In this document: positions 46,786 through 56,362 of the stretch, piece after piece
Numbering within the stretch: position 1 is the stretch's first letter
Layout: each line of letters begins with the position of its first letter
Assembly (NCBI RefSeq): GCF_001427145.1
Contig: NZ_LMGL01000003.1
Coordinates: 186,001-250,000, forward strand
Length of the DNA stretch: 64,000 nucleotides
Direction of reading: 5' to 3'
Source of the DNA: Microbacterium sp. Root166
Lineage (GTDB): Bacteria; Actinomycetota; Actinomycetes; Actinomycetales; Microbacteriaceae
Made by a program: the position numbers and the translations under genes
The notes under the pieces: generated by a model
Told to the model about the DNA's origin: nothing
Databases searched by the model: none
The model's input: only the letters and a program-made list of their open reading frames with translations

Positions 46786-47733
46786 TCAGTTGGCTCCCGA
46801 GAATTCCTTGCGGCGGCTGACGATCCAGCGGGCGATCGCGTTGACCACGAAGGTGACGACGAAGAGGATGAGGCCGGTCGCGATCAGGACGTTGATGTTG
46901 ACGCCGTACGCCTCGGGGAACGTGAGGGCGATGTTCGCCGGAATGGTGCTCGGGTTCTCCGACGTGAACAGCTGGAAGGTGATGACGCCGGTCGCGGAGA
47001 GGACCATCGCGACGGCCATCGTCTCGCCCAGCGCGCGTCCGAGGCCGAGCATCGAGGCGGACACGATGCCGCTGCGACCGAACGGGAAGACGGCCATGCG
47101 GATCATCTCCCAGCGCGTCGCGCCGAGGGCCAGAGCGGCCTCTTCGTGCAGGACCGGCGTCTGGAGGAAGATCTCGCGGCAGATCGCAGTGATGATCGGC
47201 ACCACCATGACGGCGAGCACGATGGCTGCAGTGAAGATGGTGCGCCCGGTCGCCGAGACGGTGCCGCCGAAGAGCGGGAACCAGGCCATGTTCTCGTTGA
47301 GCCAGGCATAGACCGGCTGCACGGCGGGTGCCAGCACGTTGATTCCCCACAGGCCGAAGACGACGGAGGGGACGGCGGCGAGGAGGTCAACGATGTAGCC
47401 GAGGCCCTGCGCGAGCCGGCGCGGGGCGTAGTGCGAGATGAAGAGGGCTACGGCGACCGCAAGCGGAACCGCCATCAGCAGGGCGAGGAACGATGCCCAC
47501 ACCGTGCCGAACGCGAGCGGCCACACGTACTGCCAGAAGTTGCCCGACAGCAGCGAGGCGGTGTCGCTCGTCGCCGTCATGCCGGGGATCGACTGGATGA
47601 TGAGGAAGATCGCGACGGCGGCGAGCGTCACGAGGATCATGGACCCCGCGAACAGCGCGGTGCCCGAGAACCAGCGATCGCCAGGTCGCTGCCTGGGTTT
47701 GGCAGCGACAGCCGGCGCAGTCGTCGTCGTCAT
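46786..47733 (-). CDS. pstC: Phosphate ABC transporter permease PstC
   Basis: Permease of 315 residues with six or more helices. The start MTTTTAPAVAAKPRQRPG is hydrophilic; the EAA loop reads EEAALALGATRWEMIRMAVFPFG. It begins 74 bp after pstS, separated by a strong hairpin. AGGACCCC precedes the ATG. Confidence 0.95.
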   Translation of the reverse strand: MTTTTAPAVAAKPRQRPGDRWFSGTALFAGSMILVTLAAVAIFLIIQSIPGMTATSDTASLLSGNFWQYVWPLAFGTVWASFLALLMAVPLAVAVALFISHYAPRRLAQGLGYIVDLLAAVPSVVFGLWGINVLAPAVQPVYAWLNENMAWFPLFGGTVSATGRTIFTAAIVLAVMVVPIITAICREIFLQTPVLHEEAALALGATRWEMIRMAVFPFGRSGIVSASMLGLGRALGETMAVAMVLSATGVITFQLFTSENPSTIPANIALTFPEAYGVNINVLIATGLILFVVTFVVNAIARWIVSRRKEFSGAN

Positions 47734-47765
47734 GGGGTCCTGTTCTGGTGAGGAGTTCTCAGGGG

Positions 47766-47801
47766 GATACCCGGTCCGGCCGCAGGGCCGGACCGGGTAT
47801 C
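47766..47801 (-). terminator. Intercistronic attenuator hairpin between pstS and pstC
   Basis: Perfect 16-bp stem (GATACCCGGTCCGGCC with its complement, GCAG loop) six bases after the pstS stop. It probably terminates part of the transcripts, or stabilises the pstS mRNA, giving more binding protein than permease. Confidence 0.75.
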
Positions 47802-47807
47802 AGTGTC

Positions 47808-48920
47808 TTACTCGGTGACGATCGTGTCGATCGCCGTGTTGATCTGAGCGGCCAGCGACTCCGAGATCGGGGCGTTGCCGGCGACGGCTGCCGCCTCTTC
47901 CTGGCCTTCCGGGCTGGCGACATACTGCAGGAAGCCCTTGACGAGCGCGGCACTGGCCGTGTCGACGTACTCCTGGCAGGCGATCATGTAGCTGACGAGG
48001 ACGATCGGGTACACGCCGGCCTCGGCCGAGGTGCGGTCGAGCTCGATCGCGAGGTCGGTCGGAGCGCGACCCTCCTCGAGCGGCGAGGCGTCGACGATCG
48101 CGGCGGCGGCCTCGGGCGAGTAGGTGACGAACTCGTCGCCGACCTTGATCGCTGCGGTGCTCAGGCCCTCTTCGGCGGCACGCGACGCGTCGGCGTAGCC
48201 GACCGTTCCGTCGCCGCCCGCGACGGCCGACACGACACCGGAGGTGCCCTGCGCGGCCTCACCGGTGGTGAGCGGCCAGACGCCGTCGGGCTCGGCCGTC
48301 CATGCGTCGGGCGCAGCCTGGAAGAGGTAGTCGGTGAAGTTCTCGGTCGTGCCCGAGTCGTCGGCGCGGTGCACCGGCGTCACGGCCAGGTCGGGGAGCG
48401 TGGCGTCGGGGTTCAGCTCGGCGATCGCCGCGTCGTTCCAGTTCGCGATCTCGCCCGAGAACAGGCCGGCGATCGTGGCGGCGTCGAGGTTGAGCTCGTC
48501 CACGCCCTCGATGTTGAAGATCACCGCGATGGGGGAGATGTAGGTGGGAAGTTCGAGGATGTCGGTGCCTTCGACGCAGCCGTCGAACGGACCGGCCTCG
48601 ATCTCCTCGATCTTGAACGCACGGTCCGAGCCCGCGAACGGGAAGGCGCCCGCCTGGAACGACTCGCGGCCAGCGCCGGAGCCGGCCGGGTCGTAGGTGA
48701 TGGTGACGTCGGGGTTGGCGGTCTGGAAGCCGGCGGTCCAGGCCTGGACCGCGACCTCCTGCGACGAGGCGCCGCCACCGGCGAGCTCGCCGGCGAGGTC
48801 GGAGACGGGGGCGTCGCCGGTGGAGCCGCCTGCGGGCGTCTCGTTTGCTGCGCAGCCGGCGAGGGCGAGGGCCGCGACTGCGGCGACAGCGCCCACCTGG
48901 GCGATGCGGGAGATCTTCAC
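47808..48920 (-). CDS. pstS: Phosphate-binding lipoprotein PstS
   Basis: Extracytoplasmic phosphate receptor of 370 residues. The signal peptide ends with a lipobox ALALAGCAANE (~residue 22). Phosphate-binding segments GGGASSQEVAVQAW, PAGSGAGRESFQ, FAGSDRAF and HRADDSGTTENFTDYL are typical of PstS. The GTG at 48920 follows GAAGGA. A PHO box at 49036-49053 suggests RegX3/PhoP-type activation when phosphate is scarce. Confidence 0.96.
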   Translation of the reverse strand: MKISRIAQVGAVAAVAALALAGCAANETPAGGSTGDAPVSDLAGELAGGGASSQEVAVQAWTAGFQTANPDVTITYDPAGSGAGRESFQAGAFPFAGSDRAFKIEEIEAGPFDGCVEGTDILELPTYISPIAVIFNIEGVDELNLDAATIAGLFSGEIANWNDAAIAELNPDATLPDLAVTPVHRADDSGTTENFTDYLFQAAPDAWTAEPDGVWPLTTGEAAQGTSGVVSAVAGGDGTVGYADASRAAEEGLSTAAIKVGDEFVTYSPEAAAAIVDASPLEEGRAPTDLAIELDRTSAEAGVYPIVLVSYMIACQEYVDTASAALVKGFLQYVASPEGQEEAAAVAGNAPISESLAAQINTAIDTIVTE

Positions 48921-48998
48921 GGTGTGAATCCTTCACGTGTCAGGGAAGTGAGGCCTCGGGAGGCTTCGGGTGATGGCCCGGTGCAGGGCACGCACTGA

Positions 48999-49004
48999 AA
49001 CGTA
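48999..49004 (-). promoter_or_regulatory. -10 element TACGTT, candidate pstS promoter
   Basis: Minus-strand TANNNT about 79 bp upstream of the pstS start; the PHO box lies just upstream of its -35 region, the usual activator position. Confidence 0.45.
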
Positions 49005-49035
49005 GGCTCGGACTCTTACCAGATTGCGCTGTCGT

Positions 49036-49053
49036 GGTGAACGGGAGGTGAAC
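49036..49053 (-). promoter_or_regulatory. PHO box upstream of pstS
   Basis: Two perfect 11-bp-spaced repeats on the minus strand, GTTCACCTCCCGTTCACC, identical to the PHO box core (GTTCACC-N4-GTTCACC) recognised by PhoP in Streptomyces and RegX3 in mycobacteria. Confidence 0.85.
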
Positions 49054-49103
49054 GGCGGCCCGCCATCGCGTCCGGGGCGACAGGGCCGTTCACCTGGGGC
49101 GTG

Positions 49104-50042
49104 TCAGACCTTCGGCGTGTGGGTCTCGATGGCGACGATGCCCGAGCCGGGGTTGTCGACAGAGAGGTGCACCACCGAGAAAGCCGCCGGTTCCAGGGCT
49201 GAGGCGCTGCCGAGGTACGAGCCGCGCAGGGTGCCGGTCGCGAGGGCGATCTCGGTGAGGATCTCGGGCAGGACCGGGCCGTGCGTGCAGAGCACGGCCG
49301 GCTTGCGTGCGCGCACCCGCTGGCCGACGACGGTGCGGGCGTCGGAGTCGCCGGCCTCCCACGCGTCCTGGCTGATCAGGTCGGTCGTGGTGATCTTCCG
49401 GCCCAGCGCCGCAGACAGCGGCACCACCGTCTTGACGCACCGGACGGCCGGGCTGGAGATGATCTTGCGCGCGCCGAAGGCCTGCAGCGGCCCCACGATC
49501 GAGGCCGCCTGCTTCTTGCCGCGCGACGCGAGCGGGCGCGCGGCATCCTCCTCGTTCCAGTCCTCGCGGTCGAGCGCTTTGGCGTGCCGCAGCGCGATGA
49601 TCGGGAAGGTGCGGAGCACTCCCTCGCCGACCAGCTTCATGAACGTCTCGAGGATCTCGACGTCGACCGGGTAGCTCAGCCGGGCGAGCGCCTTCTTCGG
49701 CGTGACCCACTCCAGTGCCGCGATCTCCTTGTTCGGCACGAAGGCCGACGCCCGGATCGCGTCCTCGGTGGCCTCGGCGGCCCAGTAGTGGACGATCTTC
49801 TGCCGCTTGCTGGGCAGCCGGTAGCGCGAGACTCCCACGGGCACGCCCAGGGCCACACGGATGCCGGTCTCCTCGAAGATCTCGCGGGCGGCGGTCTCGG
49901 CGAGCATCTCGCCGGGATCGACCTTGCCCTTGGGCAGCGTCAGGTCGCGATAGCGCGTGCGGTGGATGACGAGCACGCGCAGCTTGTCCTCGACGATGCG
50001 CCAGACGACCCCGCCGGCGGCGTATACGGCGGTCTCGGTCAT
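49104..50042 (-). CDS. mutT1: MutT1-like NUDIX hydrolase with histidine phosphatase domain
   Basis: A 312-residue fusion: N-terminal NUDIX domain ([10 protein letters not shown] to ~140; Nudix box [23 protein letters not shown], residues with REIFEETG) and C-terminal SixA-like phosphoglycerate-mutase-type domain ([12 protein letters not shown]x[12 protein letters not shown], and CTHGPVLPE). It is the arrangement of M. tuberculosis MutT1 (Rv2985), which is beside ppk1 (Rv2984). It hydrolyses oxidised nucleotides (8-oxo-dGTP) or Ap4A-type molecules. The start overlaps the ppk stop (ATGA). Confidence 0.9.
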   Translation of the reverse strand: MTETAVYAAGGVVWRIVEDKLRVLVIHRTRYRDLTLPKGKVDPGEMLAETAAREIFEETGIRVALGVPVGVSRYRLPSKRQKIVHYWAAEATEDAIRASAFVPNKEIAALEWVTPKKALARLSYPVDVEILETFMKLVGEGVLRTFPIIALRHAKALDREDWNEEDAARPLASRGKKQAASIVGPLQAFGARKIISSPAVRCVKTVVPLSAALGRKITTTDLISQDAWEAGDSDARTVVGQRVRARKPAVLCTHGPVLPEILTEIALATGTLRGSYLGSASALEPAAFSVVHLSVDNPGSGIVAIETHTPKV

Positions 50043-52204
50043 CGCACCGCCCGTGCCCGCCGGCGGCGCTGCACGTTGATCATGGTCTTGTCCTGGAGAT
50101 CGACCAGGCGAGTGCCGTCCGCCGCCAGGTTGTGTCGCGTCCACTCTCCGTCGGGTCCGAGGTGCCACGACGAGGTCGAGTCGCTCATCGCGAGGTCGAA
50201 GAAGTCGCTGAGCTCCTTGAGATGGCTGGGCGCGACCACGCGCACCAGCGCCTCGACACGGCGGTCGAGGTTGCGGTGCATCATGTCGGCGCTGCCGATG
50301 AAGACCTGCGGGTCGCCGTCGTTGTGGAAGGCGAAGATCCGCGAGTGCTCCAGGTAGCGACCCAGGACGCTGCGGACCGTGATGTTCTCGCTCATCCCGG
50401 GGACGCCGGGCTTCAGCGCGCAGATGCCGCGCACCGAGACCTCGACCTTCACGCCGGCCTGGCTCGCCCGGTACAGCGCGTCGATGATCTGCTCGTCGAC
50501 CATCGAGTTGACCTTGATCCGCACGCTCGCGGGCTTGCCGGCGATCGCGTTGCGGCGCTCCTTGTCGATGAGCCGGAGCAGCCCCTTGCGCAGGTGCAGG
50601 GGGGCGACCAGGAGACGCTTGAACTTCTTCTCGATCGCGTAGCCGCTCAGCTCGTTGAAGAGGCGAGTGAGGTCGCGGCCGACCTGGTCGTCGGCGGTGA
50701 ACAGGCCGAAGTCCTCGTAGATGCGACTGGTCTTGGGGTTGTAGTTGCCGGTGCCGACGTGGCTGTAGCTGCGGAGGACGCCGCCCTCCTCGCGGATCAC
50801 GAGCGCCAGCTTGCAGTGCGTCTTGAGGCCCACGAGGCCGTAGACGACGTGCACTCCGGCCTTCTCGAGCTTGCGGGCCCACAGGATGTTGTTGGCCTCG
50901 TCGAACCGCGCCTTGATCTCGACGAGCGCCAGCACCTGCTTGCCGGCCTCGGCGGCGTCGATGAGCGCCTCGACGATCGGGCTGTCGCCCGAGGTGCGGT
51001 ACAGCGTCTGCTTGATGGCGAGGACGTGCGGATCCTTCGCCGCCTGCTCGAGGAACGCCTGCACGCTCGTCGCGAAGGACTCGTAGGGGTGGTGCACGAG
51101 CACGTCGCCCTTGCGGATCGACGCGAAGATGTCGGGTCGCTCGTTGTTGTCGCCCGGCTGGAACGCCATCGCCGTGGTCGGCACGTGCGGTGGGAAGCGC
51201 AGGTCGGGGCGGTCGATCTTCAGCCCGAACAGACCGCGGAGGTCGAGGTGTCCCGGAAGGCGGTAGACCTCCTGCTCGGTGATGTCGAGCTCGCGGATCA
51301 GCAGATCGAGGGTGACGTCGTCCATGTCGTCGGTGATCTCGAGACGGATCGGCGGGCCGAACCGGCGGCGCAGCAGCTCGGCCTCGAGCGCCTGGATGAG
51401 GTTCTCGCTCTCGTCCTCTTCGATGGCGACGTCCTCGTTGCGCGTGAGGCGGAACGCGTGGTGGTCGAGAACCTCCATGCCCGGGAAGAGGTCGTCGAGG
51501 TGGTTGGAGATGAGGTCCTCGAGCGGCAGGTAGCGGACGCCTCGGCCCTCGCTGCCGCGAACGTCGACGAACCGGGGGAGCATCGGCGGCACCTTCAGTC
51601 GCGCGAACTCCTGTCGCCCGGTCCGGGCGTTGCGGATGCGGATGGCGAGATTGAGGGAGAGACCCGAGATGTACGGGAACGGGTGGGCCGGATCGACCGC
51701 AAGCGGCATGAGCACGGGGAACACCTGCGCCTGGAAGAACTCGTAGAGGCGTTCACGGTCGTCGGCGTCGAGGGACTCGTAGCTGACGACACTGACACCG
51801 GCCTCGTCGAGCGCGGGCCGGACGAGGGTGGTCCAGGCGTCGGCGTGCCGCAGCTGGAGGCGGTGCGCTTCGGTGGAGATGTCGGCGAGCACCTCGGCCG
51901 GGGCGCGGCCGATGTTGGTCGGCACGGCCAGGCCGGTCACGATGCGGCGCTTGAGGCCGGCGACGCGGACCATGAAGAACTCGTCGAGGTTGCTGGCGAA
52001 GATCGCGAGGTAGTTGGCGCGTTCGAGGACGGGAAGGTCGGGGTCCTCGGCGAGTTCGAGCACTCGCTGGTTGAACGCCAGCCAGCTCAGCTCGCGGTCG
52101 AGGTAGCGGTGGTCGGGCAGCTCCGCGTCGACAGGCTCGTCCTGGTCGAAGTCGTCGTCGTCCGAATCGCCGAGCCCCGCATCGAGCACTTCCCGTTCCA
52201 TCAT
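50039..52204 (-). CDS. ppk: Polyphosphate kinase 1
   Basis: Makes inorganic polyphosphate from ATP. The 721 residues start with an acidic N-terminus ([12 protein letters not shown]) and contain the N domain ([19 protein letters not shown]), the head domain, and catalytic histidines in the phospholipase-D-like C domain ([39 protein letters not shown]). ATG 52204 or 52201 are possible; AGGGG is adjacent. A PHO-box-like sequence precedes it, in line with polyphosphate being part of the phosphate regulon. Confidence 0.95.
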   Translation of the reverse strand: MMEREVLDAGLGDSDDDDFDQDEPVDAELPDHRYLDRELSWLAFNQRVLELAEDPDLPVLERANYLAIFASNLDEFFMVRVAGLKRRIVTGLAVPTNIGRAPAEVLADISTEAHRLQLRHADAWTTLVRPALDEAGVSVVSYESLDADDRERLYEFFQAQVFPVLMPLAVDPAHPFPYISGLSLNLAIRIRNARTGRQEFARLKVPPMLPRFVDVRGSEGRGVRYLPLEDLISNHLDDLFPGMEVLDHHAFRLTRNEDVAIEEDESENLIQALEAELLRRRFGPPIRLEITDDMDDVTLDLLIRELDITEQEVYRLPGHLDLRGLFGLKIDRPDLRFPPHVPTTAMAFQPGDNNERPDIFASIRKGDVLVHHPYESFATSVQAFLEQAAKDPHVLAIKQTLYRTSGDSPIVEALIDAAEAGKQVLALVEIKARFDEANNILWARKLEKAGVHVVYGLVGLKTHCKLALVIREEGGVLRSYSHVGTGNYNPKTSRIYEDFGLFTADDQVGRDLTRLFNELSGYAIEKKFKRLLVAPLHLRKGLLRLIDKERRNAIAGKPASVRIKVNSMVDEQIIDALYRASQAGVKVEVSVRGICALKPGVPGMSENITVRSVLGRYLEHSRIFAFHNDGDPQVFIGSADMMHRNLDRRVEALVRVVAPSHLKELSDFFDLAMSDSTSSWHLGPDGEWTRHNLAADGTRLVDLQDKTMINVQRRRRARAVR

Positions 52205-52225
52205 CCCCTCATCATTGCAGGGAGC

Positions 52226-52243
52226 GGTGGCCGCGAGGTGAAC
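52226..52243 (-). promoter_or_regulatory. Imperfect PHO box upstream of ppk
   Basis: Minus-strand GTTCACCTCGCGGCCACC: one perfect and one 5/7 repeat 11 bp apart, 22-39 bp before the ppk start. Confidence 0.5.
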
Positions 52244-52246
52244 GGG

Positions 52247-52945
52247 CTAGGCGTCGGTGCGCTCGCGCGGCGCCGGCATCTGGTCGTCCTCGTACACGTT
52301 GAACCGGTAGCCCACGTTGCGCACGGTCCCGATGAGCTGCTCGAGGTCGCCGAGCTTGGCGCGCAGGCGCCGCACGTGCACGTCGACGGTGCGCGTGCCG
52401 CCGAAGTAGTCGTAGCCCCACACCTCGCTGAGCAGCTGCTCCCTCGTGAAGACGCGCGAGGGATGCGTGGCGAAGAAGTGGAGAAGCTGGAACTCCTTGT
52501 ACGTGAGGTCGAGCGGCTTTCCGTGCACCTTGGCGGAGTACGAGGACTCGTCGATGGTGATGCCGGATGTCGAGATGCGGGTCGAGACCTGCTCCTTGGC
52601 GACGCGACCGATCGCGAGCCTGATGCGCGCATCCACCTCGGCCGGTCCGGCACCGACGAGGATCACGTCGTCCACACCCCAGTCAGGCGACACCGCCGTG
52701 AGGCCGCCTTCGGTGACGACGAGCAGCAGGGGAGCGTCGAGCCCGGTCGTGTTGAGGATCTTGCACAGCGACTTGGCGCCCACGAGATCGACGCGGGCGT
52801 CGACGAAGATGATGTCGGCGCTCGGGGCGTTGATGAGCTGGACCGGTTCGGCGGGGATCTGGCGCACCCGATGGCTGAGCAGCTCGAGCGAGGGCAGGAC
52901 AGGACCGGCTCCGTGCGTGGAGCTGAGAACCAGGAGCTGTGCCAA
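52247..52945 (-). CDS. glnR: GlnR-like orphan response regulator
   Basis: OmpR-type regulator of 232 residues with an N-terminal receiver-like domain ([20 protein letters not shown]; Asp in [10 protein letters not shown] at position 49, but lacking a full acidic pocket) and a C-terminal winged helix ([41 protein letters not shown]). The N-terminal sequence is typical of actinobacterial GlnR nitrogen regulators. TTG at 52945 is favoured by GGAAGG upstream and the GlnR-like Ala-Gln-Leu start. It lies between ppk and a membrane gene, and its relatives in mycobacteria sit next to phosphate genes (Rv0818). Confidence 0.83.
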   Translation of the reverse strand: MAQLLVLSSTHGAGPVLPSLELLSHRVRQIPAEPVQLINAPSADIIFVDARVDLVGAKSLCKILNTTGLDAPLLLVVTEGGLTAVSPDWGVDDVILVGAGPAEVDARIRLAIGRVAKEQVSTRISTSGITIDESSYSAKVHGKPLDLTYKEFQLLHFFATHPSRVFTREQLLSEVWGYDYFGGTRTVDVHVRRLRAKLGDLEQLIGTVRNVGYRFNVYEDDQMPAPRERTDA

Positions 52946-53077
52946 AGCGCCGCCTTCCCGGCACGCGGGGGCGCGCCGTGCTCCCAGTGTAGGGCGTGGC
53001 GCGGTACCGCTTCCCCGCGCATGACGCTCCACGGCGAGCGGGGTGCGCGACGGCCGCGCGTGCGTGAGAATGGGCGA

Positions 53078-53368
53078 GTGGCCGTGCCTGAACTCGCTCC
53101 CCGCCGAACGATCGGCGGCATCATCGCCGTCTGGATCGCTGCGGCCCTCATCGGCGTCGCCGTCGGACTGTTCGCCGCACCGGAGTCGCGGGCCCAGTGG
53201 CTCGCCGTCGGATTGGGCGGATGCCTCGTCCTCGCGTTCGTCATCCAGCTGTCGACCGGTCGTTCCCAGGGCTTCACCGAGCGCGTCGCCGCCAGCTCTC
53301 TCGGCGCCCTCGTCGTCATGGGCATCCTCAGCCTGGGATTCGGCCTGGCCGCCATCGTCCCCGGCTAG
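53078..53368 (+). CDS. Hypothetical three-helix membrane protein
   Basis: A 96-residue membrane protein with helices near residues 12-32, 38-58 and 73-95 ([21 protein letters not shown] at first). It has no recognised family; similar small proteins occur in Microbacteriaceae. The GTG at 53078 is taken because GAGAAT is 6 nt upstream; a second GTG at 53084 is possible. It lies divergent to glnR. Confidence 0.6.
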   Translation: MAVPELAPRRTIGGIIAVWIAAALIGVAVGLFAAPESRAQWLAVGLGGCLVLAFVIQLSTGRSQGFTERVAASSLGALVVMGILSLGFGLAAIVPG

Positions 53369-53399
53369 TCCCGCCGCCCGGGGTGAGGGCTGGTTCGAT

Positions 53400-53405
53400 T
53401 AGACT
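53400..53405 (+). promoter_or_regulatory. -10 element TAGACT, leaderless promoter
   Basis: TANNNT with a 7-nt spacer to the ATG at 53413. Confidence 0.55.
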
Positions 53406-53412
53406 GGCCAGT

Positions 53413-53526
53413 ATGGATCTCGTCGCGCTCGAACTCTTCTTCGTGGGCCTGCTCGCCCTCGCATCGCTCGCGATCGCCTTCGTCTCCGTAGTGGTCCTCA
53501 AGAACCTGTACCGCGGCCAGCGCTGA
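53413..53526 (+). CDS. Very small membrane protein (37 residues)
   Basis: A one-helix protein of 37 residues: a hydrophobic stretch (LFFVGLLALASLAIAFVSVVVL) followed by a basic end KNLYRGQR. Its only support beyond length is the perfectly placed leaderless -10 TAGACT, and the short distance (11 bp) to the next gene, so it would be co-transcribed with the nitrobindin-like gene. No function is known. Confidence 0.6.
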   Translation: MDLVALELFFVGLLALASLAIAFVSVVVLKNLYRGQR

Positions 53527-53537
53527 GCGCTCGAGCG

Positions 53538-54134
53538 ATGTTCGATCTGCCGACCGATCTCCCCGCCGACCTCGCGCCGCTGTCGTGGCTCGTCGGCGTG
53601 TGGGAGGGCACCGGCGTCATCGACTACGCCGACCACGCCTATGCCGGCGAGTTCACCCATCGCGTGAGCTTCAGCCATGACGGCGGCGACTACCTGAACT
53701 ACTCGGCCAGCGCCTGGCTGCACGGCGAGGGCGAGAACCGCACGCCGCTGGTGGCCGAGATGGGCTACTGGCGGCTGTCACGACCGCAGGCCGAGGCCGA
53801 CGCGGGGCCGGGTCTGCTCCCGCCGCTCGCTCCCGGGCCGGCGCGGACCGTCGACGATGTCGAGCTGCTGCGCAATGCCGAGGGCGGCTTCGACATCGAG
53901 GTCGCGATCGTCCACGCCGACGGCGTGAGCGAGCTGTACCTGGGCCAGATCCGCGGCCCGCGCATCGACATCGCGACGGATGCCGTCGTGCGCCCCGGCA
54001 GCGCGAAGGCGTACGCCGCGGCGACCCGCATGTACGGCCTGGTCGAAGGCCACCTGCTCTGGGCGTGGGACATGGCCGCGCTCGGCCATGAACTCGGCGC
54101 ACACGCCTCGGCACGACTCGCGCGGGCCGAGTGA
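53538..54134 (+). CDS. Nitrobindin-like FABP-family haem protein
   Basis: A 198-residue beta-barrel protein of the nitrobindin/THAP4 (DUF1794) family; mycobacterial homologues bind haem and scavenge peroxynitrite. The GVWEGTGVIDY motif (GxWxGxG) near residue 20 and the late EGHLLWAWDMAALGHEL with a histidine fit the family. The ygfZ gene starts by overlapping its stop (TGATG). Confidence 0.85.
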   Translation: MFDLPTDLPADLAPLSWLVGVWEGTGVIDYADHAYAGEFTHRVSFSHDGGDYLNYSASAWLHGEGENRTPLVAEMGYWRLSRPQAEADAGPGLLPPLAPGPARTVDDVELLRNAEGGFDIEVAIVHADGVSELYLGQIRGPRIDIATDAVVRPGSAKAYAAATRMYGLVEGHLLWAWDMAALGHELGAHASARLARAE

Positions 54135-55240
54135 TGGGCTCCCTGTTCGCGGAGCTGCCCCGGGCGGTCGTCGACGACGCCGGCCTGCAGCATGTCGGCA
54201 GCCCACTGATCGAACAGCGCTCGATCGCAGCGGGGGAGGCCATCGTGCCCCTCGCCGACCGGACCGTGCTGGCCGTGCCGGGCGAGGACCGGCTCTCATG
54301 GCTGGACTCGCTCACCTCGCAGGCCCTCGCCTCGCTGGCGCCGGGCGTGAGCACCGAGCTGCTGGTGCTCGATCCTCAGGGACGCGTCGAGCACGCGGCA
54401 TCCGTCTTCGACGACGGCGAGACCACCTGGCTGATCGTCGACCGCGCCGATGCCGACGCGCTGCTGTCGTGGCTGCGCAAGATGCGGTTCCGGCTGCGCG
54501 TCGACCCCCGCGACGCCGGCGACGAGTTCGCCGTGTTCGGCGGCACGCGCGCGGCGTTGCGGAGCGTCGATGCCGCCCGCCCCGGTGCGATGCCGCTCAT
54601 CTGGACCGATCCGTGGCCCGAGATCTCACCCGGCGGCCACGGCTACGGGGTCGCCGACCCGCATCCCGGCGCCGAGCGCGACTGGGCCGAGGCCATCGTG
54701 ACGCGTGACGAAGAGCGCCGGATAGCGGATGCCGCGGCCCGCGGCGAGCTGAGCATCGCCGGGCTGCTCGCCGCCGAGGCCCTGCGGGTCGCCGCCTGGC
54801 GCCCGCGCTGGTCGGCGGAGGTCGACGAGCGCACGCTCCCGCACGAGCTGGACTGGCTGCGCACCGCGGTGCACCTCAGCAAGGGGTGCTACCGCGGCCA
54901 GGAGACCGTCGCCAAGGTGCACAACCTCGGTCATCCGCCCCGGCGACTCGTGGCTCTCCAGCTCGACGGCAGCGGCAGCGCACTGCCCGCCCGCGGGGCG
55001 GAGGTGCGTGTGGGCGATGACGCCGTCGGCGTGATCACCTCCACCGCGCTGCACTACGAGGAGGGCCCGATCGCTCTCGCCGTCGTGCGCCGCAGCACTC
55101 CGGTCGACGCTCCGCTGGTCGTCGAGACCGACGAGGGCCCGATCGCCGCGGCGCAGGAGATCGTGGTGCCGCCCGAGGCCGGGGCGACGGCGAACGTCCC
55201 GCGGCTCACCAGGCTCTCTCGCCGCCCCGCCGCGACATGA
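54134..55240 (+). CDS. ygfZ: YgfZ/GcvT-like tetrahydrofolate-binding protein
   Basis: Folate-dependent maturation factor for some iron-sulfur proteins, 368 residues. The signature KGCYRGQETVAK (around residue 250) contains the conserved cysteine used by YgfZ proteins. The N-terminal domain has the tetrahydrofolate-binding GcvT fold (VLAVPGEDRLSWLDSLTSQ). It is translated from an ATG that overlaps the nitrobindin-like gene. Confidence 0.9.
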   Translation: MGSLFAELPRAVVDDAGLQHVGSPLIEQRSIAAGEAIVPLADRTVLAVPGEDRLSWLDSLTSQALASLAPGVSTELLVLDPQGRVEHAASVFDDGETTWLIVDRADADALLSWLRKMRFRLRVDPRDAGDEFAVFGGTRAALRSVDAARPGAMPLIWTDPWPEISPGGHGYGVADPHPGAERDWAEAIVTRDEERRIADAAARGELSIAGLLAAEALRVAAWRPRWSAEVDERTLPHELDWLRTAVHLSKGCYRGQETVAKVHNLGHPPRRLVALQLDGSGSALPARGAEVRVGDDAVGVITSTALHYEEGPIALAVVRRSTPVDAPLVVETDEGPIAAAQEIVVPPEAGATANVPRLTRLSRRPAAT

Positions 55241-55250
55241 AGCCGGGCCG

Positions 55251-56351
55251 GTGACCGCGCCGCCCCCGACCGCGCCGGTGCCCACTGGCTGGCGTTCCCG
55301 GTTCGATCCGCGGCCCGCCCTGCTGCGCGTGCGCGATTCCGGCATCCCGATCATCCAGATCGTCGTCGCCGCCACCGGTTCGTACGCGTTCGCCCACTAC
55401 GTGCTGGGTCACCCGGCACCGCTGCTCGCTGCGACGGTGACCGTCTCGAGTCTCGGCCTGGTCCGCGACGCGCGACCGCGCAGCGTGCTAGAGACGGTGG
55501 TCGGCATGCTCGTGGGCATTCTCATCGCCGAGGTCCTGCTGATCGTCGCCGGCACGGGATGGTGGCAGCTCGCGCTGGCACTCGGGGTGACGCTCGTCGT
55601 CGCCCGGTTCCTCTCGGCCCAGCCGGGCTTCGCCATCGCGGCCGCGATCCAGTCGCTGATCGTCATGGTGATCCCCGCCGAGGCGCCCTTCCAGCGGCTC
55701 GTCGACGGGATCGTCGGCGGTGTGGCGGCCCTGCTCGTGACCGCGCTGATCCCGCGCAACCCGCTCCGCTCGACCCTGCGCGAGGCGCGCGCGGTCTTCG
55801 ATGCGCTCGACGGCGCGTCCGGGGCGCTCGTCCAGGCGCTCCGCCGCGGCGACCGGCTCCGTGCGGAGCGCGGACTCGAGAAGGCCCGCGGCATGCAGCC
55901 GGAGCTCGACAGCTGGCGCTCCTCGCTCGAGTCGGGCCTCGCCGTCGCCCGTATCTCGCCGTTCCTGCAGCGACAGCGGTCCGAGCTCGCGCGCCAGGAG
56001 CGCGTGCGCCAGTCTGTGGAGCTCGCCAGCCGCAACCTGCGCGTCGTGGCACGGCGGGTGGCGTACCTCTGCGCCGACGGCGAGCCGCGTCCCGTCGCGG
56101 CGGACGTGCTCGCCGAGATCATGCGCGGCGCCGGGTTCGTCGCCGACTCGCTCGACGACCTGACCCTCGCGCCGGCCGCGCGCGCGGCCCTGGTCGCCGT
56201 CGCCGCGCGCCTCGACCCCGCCGAGATCCTGCCGGGCGCCTCGCTCGGAGACCAGAACCTCGTCGCGAACATGCGTCCGCTCATGGTCGACCTGCTCATG
56301 GCCACCGGCATGAGCGTGGCCGAGGCCCGGGCGGCCGTGCCCCGCATCTGA
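55251..56351 (+). CDS. FUSC/ArAE-like membrane protein
   Basis: A 366-residue protein with about six N-terminal helices (residues ~35-170; VVAATGSYAFAHYVLGHPAPLLAATVTVSSL typical of FUSC, abbreviated GHPAPLLAATVTVSS) followed by a long helical cytoplasmic half (REARAVFDALDGASGALVQAL). The fold is that of aromatic-acid exporters (AaeB-like); substrate unknown. It begins with GTG, 10 bp after ygfZ. Confidence 0.75.
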   Translation: MTAPPPTAPVPTGWRSRFDPRPALLRVRDSGIPIIQIVVAATGSYAFAHYVLGHPAPLLAATVTVSSLGLVRDARPRSVLETVVGMLVGILIAEVLLIVAGTGWWQLALALGVTLVVARFLSAQPGFAIAAAIQSLIVMVIPAEAPFQRLVDGIVGGVAALLVTALIPRNPLRSTLREARAVFDALDGASGALVQALRRGDRLRAERGLEKARGMQPELDSWRSSLESGLAVARISPFLQRQRSELARQERVRQSVELASRNLRVVARRVAYLCADGEPRPVAADVLAEIMRGAGFVADSLDDLTLAPAARAALVAVAARLDPAEILPGASLGDQNLVANMRPLMVDLLMATGMSVAEARAAVPRI

Positions 56352-56362
56352 GGCGCCGCCGA

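Noticed and set aside
49088..49094. Additional single GTTCACC near the MutT1 gene end
   Set aside because: A lone copy without an 11-bp partner; the heptamer also arises in coding DNA as Phe-Thr, so it is not counted as a PHO box.
50132..53368. Open frame of more than 1000 codons on the plus strand
   Set aside because: Antisense shadow of ppk and glnR; composition is that of a GC-rich complementary frame. Only its final 96 codons form a plausible gene with its own start.
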